Notes: generated by a model from the letters alone, not told the origin. A stretch of DNA of 64,000 nt from Rutidosis leptorrhynchoides (GCF_046630445.1 NC_092333.1:97376001-97440000); one strand, 5' to 3'. Positions 48,032 to 61,360 are shown, counted from the stretch's first letter. Numbers and translations: made by a program.

Positions 48032-49153
48032 ATGTTAGGCCGAGTTTAATCATTTATCAGATAAGGACGGCTGGCTTTTGAGTTTTAAAACAATTCTTTT
48101 GTTGAATTGTGATACAGCAAGGAACCAATTAAGCTCAACTACTCCCTTCTATTCATGTTAAATAGGGAGTATGTACAGAGAAGAAAAGAGGAGAACACAT
48201 ACAACATATTATTACTATACATATACTATTGTCATTATTATTATCTGTATTATTTTCATTTCAGTTTCAAAGTTCAAATATTAGGATTAGTTTCAAATAG
48301 TAAAGGTGTACTGTTCGTGATTAAGGGTGTTATTATTGTAATTTTCTACCATTTGAAGTTAATGAAAGTGAAGAATTTTTAGTAAGTTTACTCTGTTAAA
48401 ATTATCGTTGTTATTATGTTTGCATATCTATATTTTTATGTTTACCTTAGTGTAATGAATAACTAAATTTCCTTAGTGTTTGTTTAGATGTAGAGCCCCT
48501 AGTGAAATGGATTGTTATCAATTGTAAAAGTTAAAATGTAACTTTAGTATTTTTAATATTGAGCCTAGTTAAAAGAACCATTATTGTGTAATTAGGTATT
48601 TAACCCTTGCCACTTAATTTATTAAATTTAAATAACGAAAGTTGTTTTTATTTACATAAATTAAGCTTCAACATTAAAAATGATCTAGACGAATTTATGG
48701 ATAAGTTATTAACACCAATTTAGAAATAAACTTCGGTGGTTTGGGTAATATCAATAATTATATGATAGTGAAATTGTAAAAAGGGAAACCGTTACGATTT
48801 GGGTATTGGCGAAAGTCAAAACTAGGCTAGGTCTCAATTTAAATACTTAGGGAATAGTAGCTATCTAAAAAGAATCCGATGAAAATTAGATTTATTTTAG
48901 TTAGTTGTAACCTTATATTTATTCGAAAGAAAAATATAAAGTTTATTACCAAAACATTTTAAATAGGGCGTAAACTTAAAACAATCCATGGACCTAGGGG
49001 TGACACATTTAAGTAAACACTCCCATTTATCCCATTTATATTTATTATAAAAGTATTATTATTATTATTTACGAATTATTATTATAAAATATAAAAGATT
49101 ATATAAAAATACTTAAAATTCGTACCAGACTGTTTGTCACATCGTATAAGTCA

Positions 49154-49278
49154 TACGCGAAACGCGTATGTATATGCGAAACGCGTACGCCTGTTTATCA
49201 AACTGTACGATCAGATCTACACAATTCGTGTAAGGTTTAAGATATACGCGATACGCGTATAAATACGCGAAACGCGTA
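49154..49278 (+). promoter_or_regulatory. TACGCG-type motif cluster 2 in the Athila-2 LTR
   Basis: It contains TACGCGAAACGCGTA at 49154 and 49264, plus TATGCGAAACGCGTA, TACACAATTCGTGTA and TACGCGATACGCGTA between. The best form is a 6-bp inverted repeat around AAA. The 3' LTR copy is at 63214-63338. Confidence 0.55.
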
Positions 49279-50017
49279 GACAGTAATCCGGCTACAGTAC
49301 CAGTAGGGTTAAAATTAGGGTTTTAATTATTTAATTAGTTTAAAATTAGGGTTTTAGTTATTTAATTATTTATATTTAGGTTATTACTATATAATTAGTA
49401 TTAGTTCTTATAAAATACTTTAATACATGTTAAATCCTAATAATTAGTGTTAATTATAATACTTTATAATTAGAAATTAGTTTACAATTAGTTAATTATT
49501 TTAATTCCTTTTAATTTGTATTAATCTTTTTAAACATGTCATTTAGTTAATTTAAATAAGTTTATATTATAATTGCTCAAAACAAAATTCTACACATATA
49601 GTTTTATTAAAAGTTACTATTTTACTAATTACCATTTAGTAATATAATTAATGCATCATAATTAATATAATTTCATTTAGTTCCTTTTTAAGTTAATTAT
49701 TGTAATCTTGTAATTTTATTTAGTAAATTAGTTTAAGTTATTTTCTTTTACTGTTATTTTATAAATTCCTAATCCAAAACCCCCTTTAATTAAGTTTGAC
49801 ATCAAAGACTATTAAAAACCATTAAACACTCCATCTCCCTGTGGAACGAATCGGATTTACCAACAAACTAAACTACATGAATAGGACTAGTTGCCTATAT
49901 GTGTGTGAAATCAACCTGAATTCAATAAAATACCACATATACAATAAATCAATTCGTGTAACAAAATAACTCAAATCCGTTCATAAATAAAGGTTACGAT
50001 CCAGCACATCAACTTTT

Positions 50018-50035
50018 TGGCGCCGCTGCCGGGGA
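50018..50035 (+). other. Primer-binding site (tRNA-Asp type), Athila-2
   Basis: TGGCGCCGCTGCCGGGGA lies six bases after the LTR end, identical in sequence and spacing to Athila-1. Confidence 0.85.
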
Positions 50036-50499
50036 GTTGGCAGTTAAATAAATAGATAATTTTTCTGATTCGTAGTAGTAGTTGGATTTGTACGTGGACC
50101 GGGTTGTTGGATCACCAATTTTATTGGTCAATAGAAGGATCCTGCCCCTCTGCTGCATCTTTTGGCTATTCGGAACGTGGGCAAAATCAGAAGGATAATC
50201 TGTTTGTTTAAGGGTTTTTATCATTGTTTTTATGTTATTCGATCCTCTCGAGGAAATTCATTTCCAAGAAAGTTCAAAGTTTATGAATAAATCCTTTAGT
50301 TCTTTGTACAATTTCCCAATTGTATGATCCGTTCAGAAAATACTAAACTCGTTAAACTTAATCCGGAACCACAAAGAATTAATAAAAGACAAAAACAACA
50401 AAATAGAAATTTTAAAACACCGAAAAACACTAAAAAAGAAACAAGTAAGTAACACTAGAAAAGCTTTTGGTGTTATGATCTCATAATAGAAATTAATGC

Positions 50500-53400
50500 A
50501 TGAACTTACGTTCCTCCAACGCTGAATTAACTCCTTCACATCCTGAACCCGAAAGAAAATTCCACGAACGCTTAAGAGCTCAAGAAGTAGAATCTCTTGC
50601 TATAAATTTAGAGTCACTTTCCTTAGAATCCGACTCTGAACCAATAATTCAACCAATCATAGAGCCGATTATTAAAGAAGAAGAAGAAATGGCTGATACA
50701 AATCAAACGATGGAAGCATTAATGAAGGCCACAAGAAAAGATCAAGGCCATGCAATCATCCAACCCACGATGAGTGATGGCTTTGAAATAAAAGGTCAAT
50801 TTTTACACATGGTGACTAATACATGTCAATTCGGTGGAGCCCCAAATGAGGATGCTAACGAGCATCTTCGTAAGTTTGTAAGCATTTGCAAGCTTTTCAA
50901 AATCAAAGATGTCACCAATGAAGTTACATGTTTAAAAATCTTTCCATGGTCCTTAAAAGATGATGCAAGAGATTGGCTAGACTCATTACCAGAAGGTTAT
51001 ATTGAAAACTGGAATGATATGATGGATAAGTTTTTGTCAGAATTCTTTCCTGCTTCAAAAGCAGCAAAATTGCAAAGTGATATAAATCACTTTATGCAAA
51101 AGCCTAATGAAACTCTTTATGAAGCTTGGACCCGATTCAACAAAATGCTTAGGGTATGTCCTCAACACGGGTTGAATACATTCCAAAAGGTCCAAATATT
51201 CTATAAAGGAGTCAATGTGGCAACTAGAAAAGATATAGATGTTGCAGCCGGAGGTTCGATCATGAAGAAAACACCTGAAGACGCTCACACGATCATTGCT
51301 GATTTAGCTTCCCATTCCCATAATTGGCATCAAGAAATAGAATTCTCTAGATCATCAAGTGTTGCTAGTATTGAAAGCAATGATGAAATTGCGTCTTTAA
51401 AAGTTCAAATAGCAAATCAAGCAAGGCAAATCGAGAAAGTAACCAAGGAAATGCATGCTATCAGAGTAGGATGTGAACTATGCCAAGGTCCCCATCTTAC
51501 TAGAGATTGTGATCAAAGTACAATGGAAGAGCAAGCAAATTTCTTAGGTTACTTACGAAAAGGTGAAATGAACTTCAGTGATTTTCCAGCTATAGAAGCA
51601 AACAACCGAAAATATCCTCCTATAAACAGCTATCAAGTAGGAGGACCTTCAGGATCAAATAATAATAACTTTCAAAATAATAATAACTATCAAGGAGGAA
51701 ATCCAGGTTACCAAAATAACCGGAATTTCCCAAATCAAAATCAAAGAAATCCGCCACCAGGTTATAATAACCGAAATCAACCTCAACGAAATTATCAAAA
51801 TAATTTCCAACACAATCAACCACAACCACTAGCACTTATGCAACCACAACCATTAGCAATTATGCAACCTCAACCTGAGAGGAAATCTGGTTTAGAAGAT
51901 CTCTTAAGAGATTTTATGGTTAAGCACGAGCAAAATGCAGAGCTCCAAACTCAGCAAATCCGAAATCAACAAGCCACAATACAAAACTTAGAAAGGGATG
52001 TTGGAAGGATATCACAGTTACTATCAGAGAGACCACCAGGTACTCTCCCCTCAAATACTCAAGTGAATCCCAACAACCCCCAAACAAGGAACGAGCATGT
52101 AAATGCTATAACTACTAGAAGTGGTTTAACTACTAAACCGGAGACTCTTAAGTCCCCGGAAGTTCCTTTATGTCCTTCTGTTTTACAAATACCGGTTGAT
52201 GAAAATGAGCAAGTTGACAAAGAACAAGAGAAAGATGATCCACCTGAGGTCATACCAAAGAAAAGTGAAGAACCAACAGTAAAGGTGCATAAGGAACCCA
52301 TTCCATACCCAAAAGCATTAAAGAAAGACAGGCTCGCAAGGCGGTATGAGAAATTTGCGGACATGATTAAGCAAATTAGCATTAACATGCCACTCGCGGA
52401 GGTTCTTAGGGATATGCCCAATTACGGGAAGTTTTTAAAGGATCTCATATCCTCGAAGGGTAAATACCACGACGTTTCTGCCACATTCCTCCATGAGGAA
52501 TGTTCGGCCATCTTAAAGAAACAAAATGTACCTCCAAAATTAGGAGACCCTGGTAGTTTTATCATACCATGTATGATGGGTGATTCGGTGGTGTACGATG
52601 CACTAGCCGACCTAGGTGCAAGTGTTAACCTAATGCCTTACTCATTATATTTAAAACTTGACTTAGGAGACTTAAAACCAACCCGGATGGGTATTCGATT
52701 AGCAAACCAATCATTTGATACTCCCATAGGTATAGCCGAGGATATACTTGTAAAAGTTGGCTAACTTATCTTTCCCGTCGACTTTGTTATTCTAGAAATG
52801 CAAGAGGACACAAAAGTTCCTATCATTTTAGGACGTCCTTTCCTAAACACTGCAGATGCTATCATTAATGTCCAAAAAGAACAATTGAGTCTAGGTGTGG
52901 GAAACGAGAGAATAATTTGTCACATTGACAAAGCCATGAAAAGACCCACTTCTACCGATGACTCTTGTTTTCAAATTGATGTTATAGATCTTTGTGTCGA
53001 GAATGAATTGAAGGAGCTACTTGAAATTGATATCCCGGGGTTAGCCCCGGTAAGTGAGAATGAATACTTCAATATTGATAAAGATTTTGATGAGTTGATG
53101 AAGGTGGTCACGGATGACGAGACCATAATAGAAGAAATTCCCATGGAAGAGGAATCGTTTGAGGAAATAAAAAATGAAGATAGATTTCGTATAAAAAATT
53201 CCTTAGAAGAACCACCCGTACTAGAGCTTAAAGAGCTACCCAAACACTTGGAGTATGCTTATCTCGAAGGTAAATCTCAATTACCAGTAATTATTGCTTC
53301 ACATCTTTCAGATAATGAGAAGGATAAGCTAATTTCTGTATTAAAAACCCATAAAAAGGCTATAGCCTGGAAAACAACCGACATTCCGGGAATAAACCCG

Positions 53401-56127
53401 TCTTATTGTACACATAAAATTCTCCTTGAGAATGACTACAAACCCGTAGTACAAAGACAACGCAGGCTAAATCCCAACATGAAAGAGGTTGTTAAAAAGG
53501 AGGTCGTCAAGCTTCTTGACGCCGGGTTAATCTACCCCATCTCCGATAGTCCATGGGTTAGTCCAGTACAAGTAGTACCCAAAAAGGGGGGTACAACCGT
53601 TATATTAAATGAAAAGGATGAACTCGTCCCAACTAGAACAGTTACCGGCTGGAGAGTCTGTATTGATTACAGACGTCTAAATGATGCCACTAGAAAGGAT
53701 CATTTCCCGTTACCTTTTATTGATCAAATGCTTGAACGATTAGCGGGAAAAGAATATTATTGCTTTTTAGACGGTTTCTCCGGTTACTTCCAAATTCCAA
53801 TTGATCCCAACGACCAAGAAAAGACCACATTCACTTGTCCTTTCGGTACCTTTGCCTATCGCCGCATGCCGTTTGGTTTATGCAATGCACCCGGAACCTT
53901 TCAAAGGTGCATGATGGCAATCTTTGATGATATGGTAGAGGATTGTATGGAAGTCTTCATGGATGACTTTTCTGTGTTTGGAGACTCCTTTGAATCATGT
54001 CTTTTCAATCTAGAACGTATGCTTATCCGATGTGAGAAAGCAAACTTGGTCCTAAATTGGGAAAAATGCCACTTCATGGTGAAAGAGGGCATTGTACTTG
54101 GTCACAAAATATCTCGTGCGGGAATAGAGGTAGATAAAGCTAAAATTGAAGTTATCTCTAAGCTACCTAAACCATCAAATGTTAAAGCAATTAGAAGCTT
54201 TCTTGGTCACGCAGGATTCTATAGGCGATTTATCAAAGATTTTTCTAAAATCGCCCGCCCATTGACCAAACTTCTTGAAAAGGATGCTCCATTTGACTTC
54301 GATTCTAATTGCGAGAATGCATTCTCGATTCTAAAGTCAAAACTCACACAAGCTCCAATTATGGTATCTCCGGATTGGAGTATGCCATTTGAGCTAATGT
54401 GTGACGCAAGCGACTATGCTTTAGGTGCTGTTTTAGGACAACGTCCCGATAATCATTTTCTTCCGATTTATTATGCAAGTAAAACTCTAACGGGAGCCCA
54501 AATTAATTATACCACCACGGAAAAAGAACTCCTAGCGGTTGTTTATGCATTTGATAAATTTCGGTCATATTTGGTGTTGTCCAAGACCATTGTTTACACG
54601 GACCATTCGGCACTTAGGTATTTATTCTCGAAACTAGATGCAAAACATCGTCTCATACGTTGGGTTCTTTTACTTCAAGAATTTGACATTGAGATACGTG
54701 ACAAGAAAGGAGCTGAGAATCTAGCTGCCGATCATTTATCCCGACTTGAAAACCCCGAATTAGATAAACTTGATGATACAATCATCAAAGATACATTTCC
54801 TGACGAATCTCTAATGAGGGTTGAAAAAGAATCTGAAATCCCATGGTTTGCCCATTTTGCAAACTATCTTGCTTCAGACATTCTACAAAAAGGACTTACT
54901 TATCAGCAAAAGAAGAAATTCTTTGCAGATTTGAAGTCATATTTCTGGGAATACCCAGACCTATTTCGTGTTGGTGCGGATCAAATAATTCGCCATTGTG
55001 TGTACGGACAAGAAGCTCAACAAATTCTTGAGCATTGCCATCAATGGCCAACCGGCGGTCATTTCGGACCAAACCACACTGCAAGAAAAATCCTTGAATC
55101 GGGCTTTTATTGGCCCACGATCTTTAAAGATGCCCATGATTTCGTTCGGACTTGTAATGCATGCCAACGAACGGGTAACATCACGAAAAAGGATGAGATG
55201 CCTCAAACCGGCATCCAAGTTTGTGAAATCTTTGACATTTGGGGAATCGATTTCATGGGACCCTTTCCAAGTTCACATAAGTGCAAGTACATACTAGTAG
55301 CCGTTGACTATGTATCCAAGTGGGCTGAAGCAAAAGCTTTGCCTACAAATGATGCTAGGGTGGTGGTAAACTTCTTGAAAAATCTCTTCTCACGCTTTGG
55401 AATCCCAAAAGCACTCATATCCGACCGAGGAACAAATTTTACCAACAACCTTCTTGAAAAGGTGTTGAAGAAGTATGGCGTGACTCATCGTTTCTCTACT
55501 CCGTACCACCCGCAAACAAGTGGTCAAGTGGAGAACACGAATCGTGCCTTAAAACGCATACTTGAGAAGACGGTTAATAACAACCCTAAAATCTGGCAAC
55601 GCAAGTTAGATGACGCGTTGTGGGCTTTTAGGACTGCGTATAAAACACCAATAGGTACCACACCATTTAGACTTGTATACGGTAAAACGTGTCATCTACC
55701 TATTGAAGTTGAACACAAGGCATACTGGGCTATGAGAGAATGTAATACTGACCTTGTACAAGCAGGAGAAAATAGGTTATTACAACTTAACGAACTAGAT
55801 GAATTAAGATTACAAGCCTACGAAAATTCTAAAACATATAAAGAAAAAACTAAAGTATGGCACGATGCACGATTAAAAAAGAAAGAACTTGAATAAGTGG
55901 ATAAAGTATTGGTATTCCAATCACGTTTCAAGTTTTCACCTGGTAAACTTAGATCCCGATGGACTGGGCCATATATAATAAAACAGGTTTTTCCATCTGG
56001 ATATGCAGAGTTGTATGGTAAAGACGGTGGAACTTTCAAAGTGAACGGACACAGACTTAAGTTATACTTTGAAGAAATCAATACTACGGAAAGAGACGAA
56101 ACCACCTTCTACCCTGAGGACAAATAA
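50500..56127 (+). pseudogene. Athila-2 gag-pol region
   Basis: It has the same order as in Athila-1. The gag domain is near 50930-51220 (FPWSLKDDARDWLDSL...TLYEAWTRF), then a zinc knuckle CELCQGPHLTRDC near 51475. A long Asn/Gln/Pro-rich linker spans 51640-51870 and has the repeat QPQPLA(L/I)MQ. A DLGAS protease motif lies near 52610, reverse transcriptase with FMDDF near 53965, RNase H ending ADHLSR near 54740, and integrase with CNACQRTG near 55165 and the DDE residues in IDFMGPF, SDRG and QVENTNR (55245-55550). A C-terminal domain reaches 56127. Similarity to Athila-1 is high in pol and lower in gag and the linker. About two breaks are present. Confidence 0.92.
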
Positions 56128-56288
56128 ATTCAGGGTAACTCTAAGGTTTTAAACTCCATTCTCGATTTTTATTCTTATCTTTAAGAGTGGGGTTAGATTG
56201 GTCTTTCCCTAGCAGACCCTAAAGAACTAGTCTTCTCCCTCCATTCTACCTTTTTAATTTCTTTTTGTTTTTATTGTGTAATTTCAAG

Positions 56289-56690
56289 ATGCACAGTCAG
56301 TATATCTACAACCATTTCATTTTAAAGTGCGATAAGATTTTACCGAGGGATGTGGTGTTAGATATTAAGAAAAGATGCGATAAGGCGAGGAAAGAAGAAA
56401 GACAGAAACTAAATGAGACAAACTATGCAAGAGGAAAATCTAAATCAGCTAAAAGGCGTCGAGCACGTCATTTGGGTAAATGTGTGAAATGTGGAAAACC
56501 GACTCACTCCGGAGATTGCCCAAAGAACCAAACGGACTCTAATTACGAGTACGTAACCTTATGCCGAGAAGGGCCTTTAAAATGTGCAGAAGAAAACCTC
56601 TTAAACCAGCAAGGTTACGCCTACGAAGCAATGGGGAGCGAAATAATGCGACTCCACTACGAGGCGAGCCAACGAGGCTTCACTCTTTAA
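56289..56690 (+). CDS. Athila-2 small extra ORF, zinc-knuckle-like and Arg-rich
   Basis: An open frame of 133 codons begins at the ATG at 56289 (MHSQYIYNHF), 160 bases after pol. An upstream in-frame ATG at 56265 is less likely. It has a charged helix-prone part (DIKKRCDKARKEERQKL), a basic stretch KSKSAKRRRARHLGK and then CVKCGKPTHSGDC, a CCHC-like pattern (C-x2-C-x4-H-x3-C) one residue shorter than a standard knuckle. The acidic and neutral C-terminus ends RGFTL. Athila-1 has no counterpart in its shorter 10169-10334 gap. RNA binding is a fair inference from the basic stretch and knuckle. The product is not one I recognise. Confidence 0.6.
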   Translation: MHSQYIYNHFILKCDKILPRDVVLDIKKRCDKARKEERQKLNETNYARGKSKSAKRRRARHLGKCVKCGKPTHSGDCPKNQTDSNYEYVTLCREGPLKCAEENLLNQQGYAYEAMGSEIMRLHYEASQRGFTL

Positions 56691-57588
56691 ATCTTTTTCT
56701 CGCCAATTGTGTGTTTGTGCATTTTTGTGTGTAATGTTTTGTTGTGTTTGGTTTGTTTTTGTTTGTTGTATGTTCTATTAAAACGGTCTACCATTTAAAA
56801 GTGATGAACCTTGAGTTCAATATGTTTTCATTGAAAACGATAAATGTTAAGTGTTACAACTGAATTATCGTTTTTCAAATTGCACGAAATTTCTTGTTGG
56901 ATTCATAAGATATCTGTTAAATAGTAAACCACGAAAACAAAATAAAAAAAAAAAAAATTTCTTTTCTACTAAATTGAAGGTGAAACGCCTTGAGTTTAAC
57001 TTGTTTCTTTGAAAATGAAAATGTTTAGGTGTCACAACTGAATTTTCATTCTTCAAATTGCACAAAATTTTTTGTTAAATTCTAAAAGTCTACAGTAGAT
57101 TGCAAAATATACCTTTTTATCAATAACCGTAAAAATATATAACTTGTAAATCTTTGTCGTGGATAATGATAGGTTTGACGACCGAATTTATCTCTACCTA
57201 ATCGATAGGAAACAAAGTATTAAGTTTGAAAATTAGTTGATTTAGGGGTATACAAAAAAAAAATAGAGTGTATTTTAATTTGTGTAATTTTTATTTTTCA
57301 TGTACTTGTTTTAAAATTAAAAATGTTAATAATTTTAACACAAAAATAGAGTGTTTTTATTTTATTTTATTTTAAATTTGTTTTCGAAAAACATTAAAAA
57401 CTTTAACTTTTAATGGATTGAATTTTATAAATTGAAATTATTAAAACATGTATTGAAATTAAAAATTTATAAACGGATTAAGATCAGGTCTAACAACCGA
57501 ATTTCCGTTACAAATATAAATTTATAAAAGATATTTTTAAATTCAATTGATTTTAAGTTATATAAAAAAAAAAATTATAGACAAAGCA
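56691..57588. other. AT-rich spacer of Athila-2
   Basis: No coding region. Two related stretches near 56800-56890 and 56980-57070 repeat the order CCTTGAGTT...GTTTC...TTGAAAA...GTCACAACTG...CAAATTGCAC, a diverged duplication of about 180 bp. Confidence 0.6.
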
Positions 57589-57668
57589 TACGCGAATCGT
57601 GTAGACCTACACGAAACGCATGGAATTCAAAGCATACGCGAAACGCGTAGACTTACGCGAAACGCGTA
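57589..57668 (+). promoter_or_regulatory. Internal TACGCG-type motif cluster before the Athila-2 downstream ORF
   Basis: It contains TACGCGAATCGTGTA, a TACACGAAACGCATG variant and two TACGCGAAACGCGTA copies. It is the same motif set as in the LTR clusters, placed about 165 bases before the leader-exon ATG (57833). Athila-1 has its own motif in the same place. Confidence 0.6.
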
Positions 57669-57844
57669 AGGTCAAAAATAGCTGAACATAACAGACGGGC
57701 AGCAGTCTGTTCTTTACACACTCTTTTCAATTTTTTTCTGCTGTGGACGAGAAGAAAACACAAAAACTCGAAAACCACACCCAAAAAGTTAAATTAACAA
57801 TTCCAATCTTCCCCATTCTTCAATCTTTCAACATGCCTAGATTG

Positions 57845-58530
57845 GTAAGGGTCCTAAACCCATTTTACCTCATGTTCTTCAAGTTTTTTATTATTTATTT
57901 TTATGGCTTTAATCCGAATTATATGCATGTTATTGACGAATTCTACTTGATTATTGCTATATTTATGTTGCTAGTATGATATTAAACCCGATTAGCATGA
58001 AAATTTGATGTTTAATTGATTATTGAAAAATTAGGGTTTATACAAATTGGGGATAATTGTGAAATTGCTACTGAGGTGTGTTATTTTGGTTGTAATTAAA
58101 TGTTTTTAAGTGTTTTGTCAGTAGTTATAACTCTTGAACATGATTTTGTTTGTTTGATTTTGTAATTTTTAATTTTAGTATGTTTTTGATAGTTTTTGTC
58201 ATTTTAATGAATCAAGTATGAACTTTAATGCTATTAAGGATTGTTTAGAAGCTGAAATACACGCAATGTGATTGAATTGAATTAGATACACTTAGATAAA
58301 TTGCGTGTTTTCACTTGTGAATTAAACTTTGCATATGAAACTTGATTTTTGATTTATGATTTTTGGTTTGTTTCTGTTTTGTTTTGAATCATAGAACTAA
58401 AACTTCCAAAGTTGTTGAAATAAATTGATTCATGTGGTGTTGAAAACAAGTTTGTAGGTTGAATTTAGACTCTTTGCTAACATTAACACATCCTATTGGG
58501 ATGATTTTCTTGTTTTAAAATGTTATGCAG
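57845..58530 (+). other. Predicted intron before the Athila-2 downstream ORF
   Basis: A four-codon ATG exon (57833-57844) ends TTG|GTAAGG, a strong plant donor. The acceptor TGTTATGCAG|GGACCA ends at 58530. GCTAACATTAACACA at 58476-58490 is identical to the block in Athila-1 and lies 54 bases before the acceptor. Phase is kept. Confidence 0.7.
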
Positions 58531-60087
58531 GGACCATTTAGAATGAGGGCATTTAACCAACAACAAGCACAAGATCAAGTTACCCCCGAAATGGAACAAC
58601 AACTCTTGAACCTACACCCGATCCTGCAATTTCCTAACGAATTACATCAAAGGGTGCAAAAAGTTAAGGATTTACTCATTCTGGTAAATCGAACCATCTC
58701 TCCAGTTTACGTTGTTGATTGGGATCCCCTAGGAGACCCAGTCAACTTAGATACACCGATAAGGGAAATTTTAACCCAAAGTTTCACGAATGAATTTGGG
58801 AAAATCACGTATTATAATGACTTTGAGAGATTGTTTAGGTTAAATTCTCCTGTATATAGAGAATGGTGTTTAGAATTTTATTCTACCGTTAGGATGAATA
58901 TACACCCGGAAAATATCGAAGATACTAGTTTCCTACAATTTAGATTAGGTGGTGTAGATAGAGTAATGTCCCTAGGCGACATGACTATGGCTTTAGGGAT
59001 TTACGACGGTAATGAGATGAATGCTCCAGGTTTTTGGGAATATATTTTTACAGGAGCTAGGTATACAGGAGATTATGATTCTTTGAGTGTCTGGCGCTCT
59101 TTTTCCCAAAAGAATACTTATGTAGAAGGCCAAGAATCATACCTTAAGATCACTGATGTTCGCTATCGAATAATTCATAAATTTATAGCGAACACAATTA
59201 ACCAAAGGGCATTCCTTAATACAGATAAGATTAATTATGTTGACCTTTGGTATTTGGATGCAATCAGAGATAGGGATACGTTTATTAGTATACCCTATGG
59301 AGTGGCCTACTTTTTAGCCCATTTTGGTAAGGGTGCTCGAGGATCCAGTGACATGTCGGGGGGTCACTATATCACGTGTTTGGCAGCCTGGTTCGGTCTC
59401 GACCCGAACGAATTAGCACCTCCAATCCAACCGATAGATCAACAGGTTAAAACTTTAGGATTGGAGGTGTATAAGACAGCTAAGGCTATACGTGTAAGGG
59501 GTGGGGTACGTAGTTTAAGGCAACAGGAAGTTGCTGCTCACGCACCTATGGAAGAGGATGATGAACCCGCGAGGGAAGCTAGGAGGAGACGCAGAGAGAC
59601 AGATCAGGCTAGCTCGTCTCATACAGGTACTTCTGATTTCGATATGCTCCAAAATTCTTTTAACGCATTGAGTTTAGATGTACGTAACTCATATCAAAAC
59701 TGGGGAGTGAGATCAGAAGACCAGTATACTGCTTTGTCTCGGCAATTGGGGGATATTAGGCATACCCAACTAGATCAGTATAATTTTCTGTCTAACATCC
59801 GATACGATCAGAGGGGTCAGGGAGCACAATTAGAGTGAGCGCATCATCAGGCATATTTATACGCGTCTAACCCGCAGAATTACGCACCCTCAGCCTATCC
59901 TTCATACCCCCAATGGCAGACACCCAATGACCCTCTACCTCCACCATATGACCATAACGCCGCCATAGCCGCGAGTCAGGATGCATATAGGCGTTTCTAC
60001 GAGGAACAACACCTAAACGAGCAATGGCAGCAACAGCAACAGGAAGAAGGCGAACAGGGAGGCCCGTTTTGGAATCCATTTAACTAG
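58531..60087 (+). pseudogene. Athila-2 downstream ORF (Athila ORF-1-like family)
   Basis: It resembles the Athila-1 downstream product: EFYSTVRMNIHPENI, LQFRLGGVDRVMSLGDM, LDAIRDRDTFISIPYGVAYF and GGHYITCLAAWFGLDPNEL in the globular half. A hinge with basic RRRRRETDQ follows, then a Gln/Tyr/Pro-rich tail ending near FWNPFN. No hydrophobic helix suitable for a membrane anchor is seen. The function is unknown; the conserved fold in two diverged families suggests it was useful to the element. About one break separates the tail. Confidence 0.78.
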
Positions 60088-60439
60088 TTCTATTCTTTAA
60101 AACATTTTTATTTTTATGGTTTGTAATAACATAATTGTATGGTGTGTATTGATACTTTTTATACTTCTTATGTTTTATTATATATTAGTAAGAAATTAGT
60201 GTGGGGTAATATTGTTTTGTACGATTGAAGTACAACCCCATGTTTTGTATGTTTTTAACATGGTTTTGACAGGTACAGAAGAAAATGCAATTAGACGAAA
60301 CGAAACATTGAATTACATTGTGATACAAACGTTGGATAAAATATTAGGTAAAACAATTTGAAAATCCAAATCAGTTAACAAAGGAAGTTCCAAATACTTC
60401 ACACTATTTGTCCTCTCAAATTTATACATTATTATCTGA

Positions 60440-60483
60440 TTTTATGTAATGAGGGCATTACATAATCTTAAGTGTGGGGTGGG
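60440..60483 (+). other. Second polypurine-like tract, Athila-2
   Basis: ATGAGGGCATTACATAATCT and then AAGTGTGGGGTGGGAAT lie about 1.2 kb before the 3' LTR, matching 13405-13441 of Athila-1 in sequence and distance. Confidence 0.55.
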
Positions 60484-60821
60484 AATATATAAATTCTCGA
60501 GAACTTATAATTTGGTGATTTTTATCAAGATTTATAAAAATTTTAAACAAATATATCAAATGAATTTTTAAGGTAACTACGAGCGATTAAAGCATAGGTG
60601 TCAAAAACCGAAATTATCGTCTCAATACATTAAAAACGCATAAGTTTATTTGTTTAAAACCTATAAAAGAAAACCAATTATAACAAGAATTTATAAGCCT
60701 TATGTTGAGAACCATATATCACATGTTTCTATGAAGTTATTGCAGATATCATTGCTTTGGAACTTATAAACCTGAATATTCCATTATTACGAGTAATAGA
60801 GGATGAATCAAGTCCATCCCG

Positions 60822-61028
60822 TAAGGAAGTAAAGTCTTCCAAATTGACACACTTGCTAACTTATGTTAGAAGATGTAGTCCAGAACAGCTGTAGGTTGAC
60901 GAAAAATCTTGAAAAGTCATCCCTAAAATCGGCTGGAAATCCACCTAACCTCAGCATCAAACAGGGTTTTTGGTGGTCAGACTTATCCTAACCATGAGAT
61001 GGATCTGTCTCGTACAATGGGGGGGCAC
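60822..61028 (+). other. Conserved noncoding block 1 in the Athila-2 3' region
   Basis: It carries the hairpin GGAAGTAAAGTCTTCC (60825-60840), then GACACACTTGC, GAAGATGTAGTCCAGA, CTTGAAAAGTCAT and a G7 run with GCAC, in the same order and almost the same length as in Athila-1. Confidence 0.6.
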
Positions 61029-61360
61029 AATGCAAATTAGCTTTTAAGACTAATGAATCTAATCCCCAGATGGATGATCTCCGTAAAGATCAACCGTATC
61101 TATGTTTGACCGCGGTCAACATACATATGCCATAACAAATTGAGGTGTGCAAACTCATGGTTCACCGATGATATTCGGACACGATATAATTTTGTTCTAA
61201 AACTTATGCTATTTTATGAATTATATTGTGTAAAACTATTTTTTTTTGGACATTCGACTTCAAGTTCCATGATACTACAATCATGGGGGCGAATAGCTTG
61301 CTAATCGCCGACTGAGACTTCGGTTTTCAGTTACCCTCAACCGGAATTTGAGGTTAAAAC

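Larger units (their letters stand above)
47635..50011 (+). repeat. Athila-2 5' LTR
   Basis: It starts with the 9-bp arm TGATATTGC (paired with GCAATATCA at 47667-47675) and ends AGCACATCA at 50011. It holds two motif clusters, 47950-48031 and 49154-49278. Near the end, TCCCTGTGGAACGAATC is also found, reversed, in the LTR at the right window edge. Confidence 0.92.

Noticed and set aside
47802-48053. 83-residue minus-strand frame repeated at 61862-62113
   Set aside because: It is LTR sequence of Athila-2 crossing the TACGCG motif cluster, which makes it look Arg/Val-rich and coding-like.
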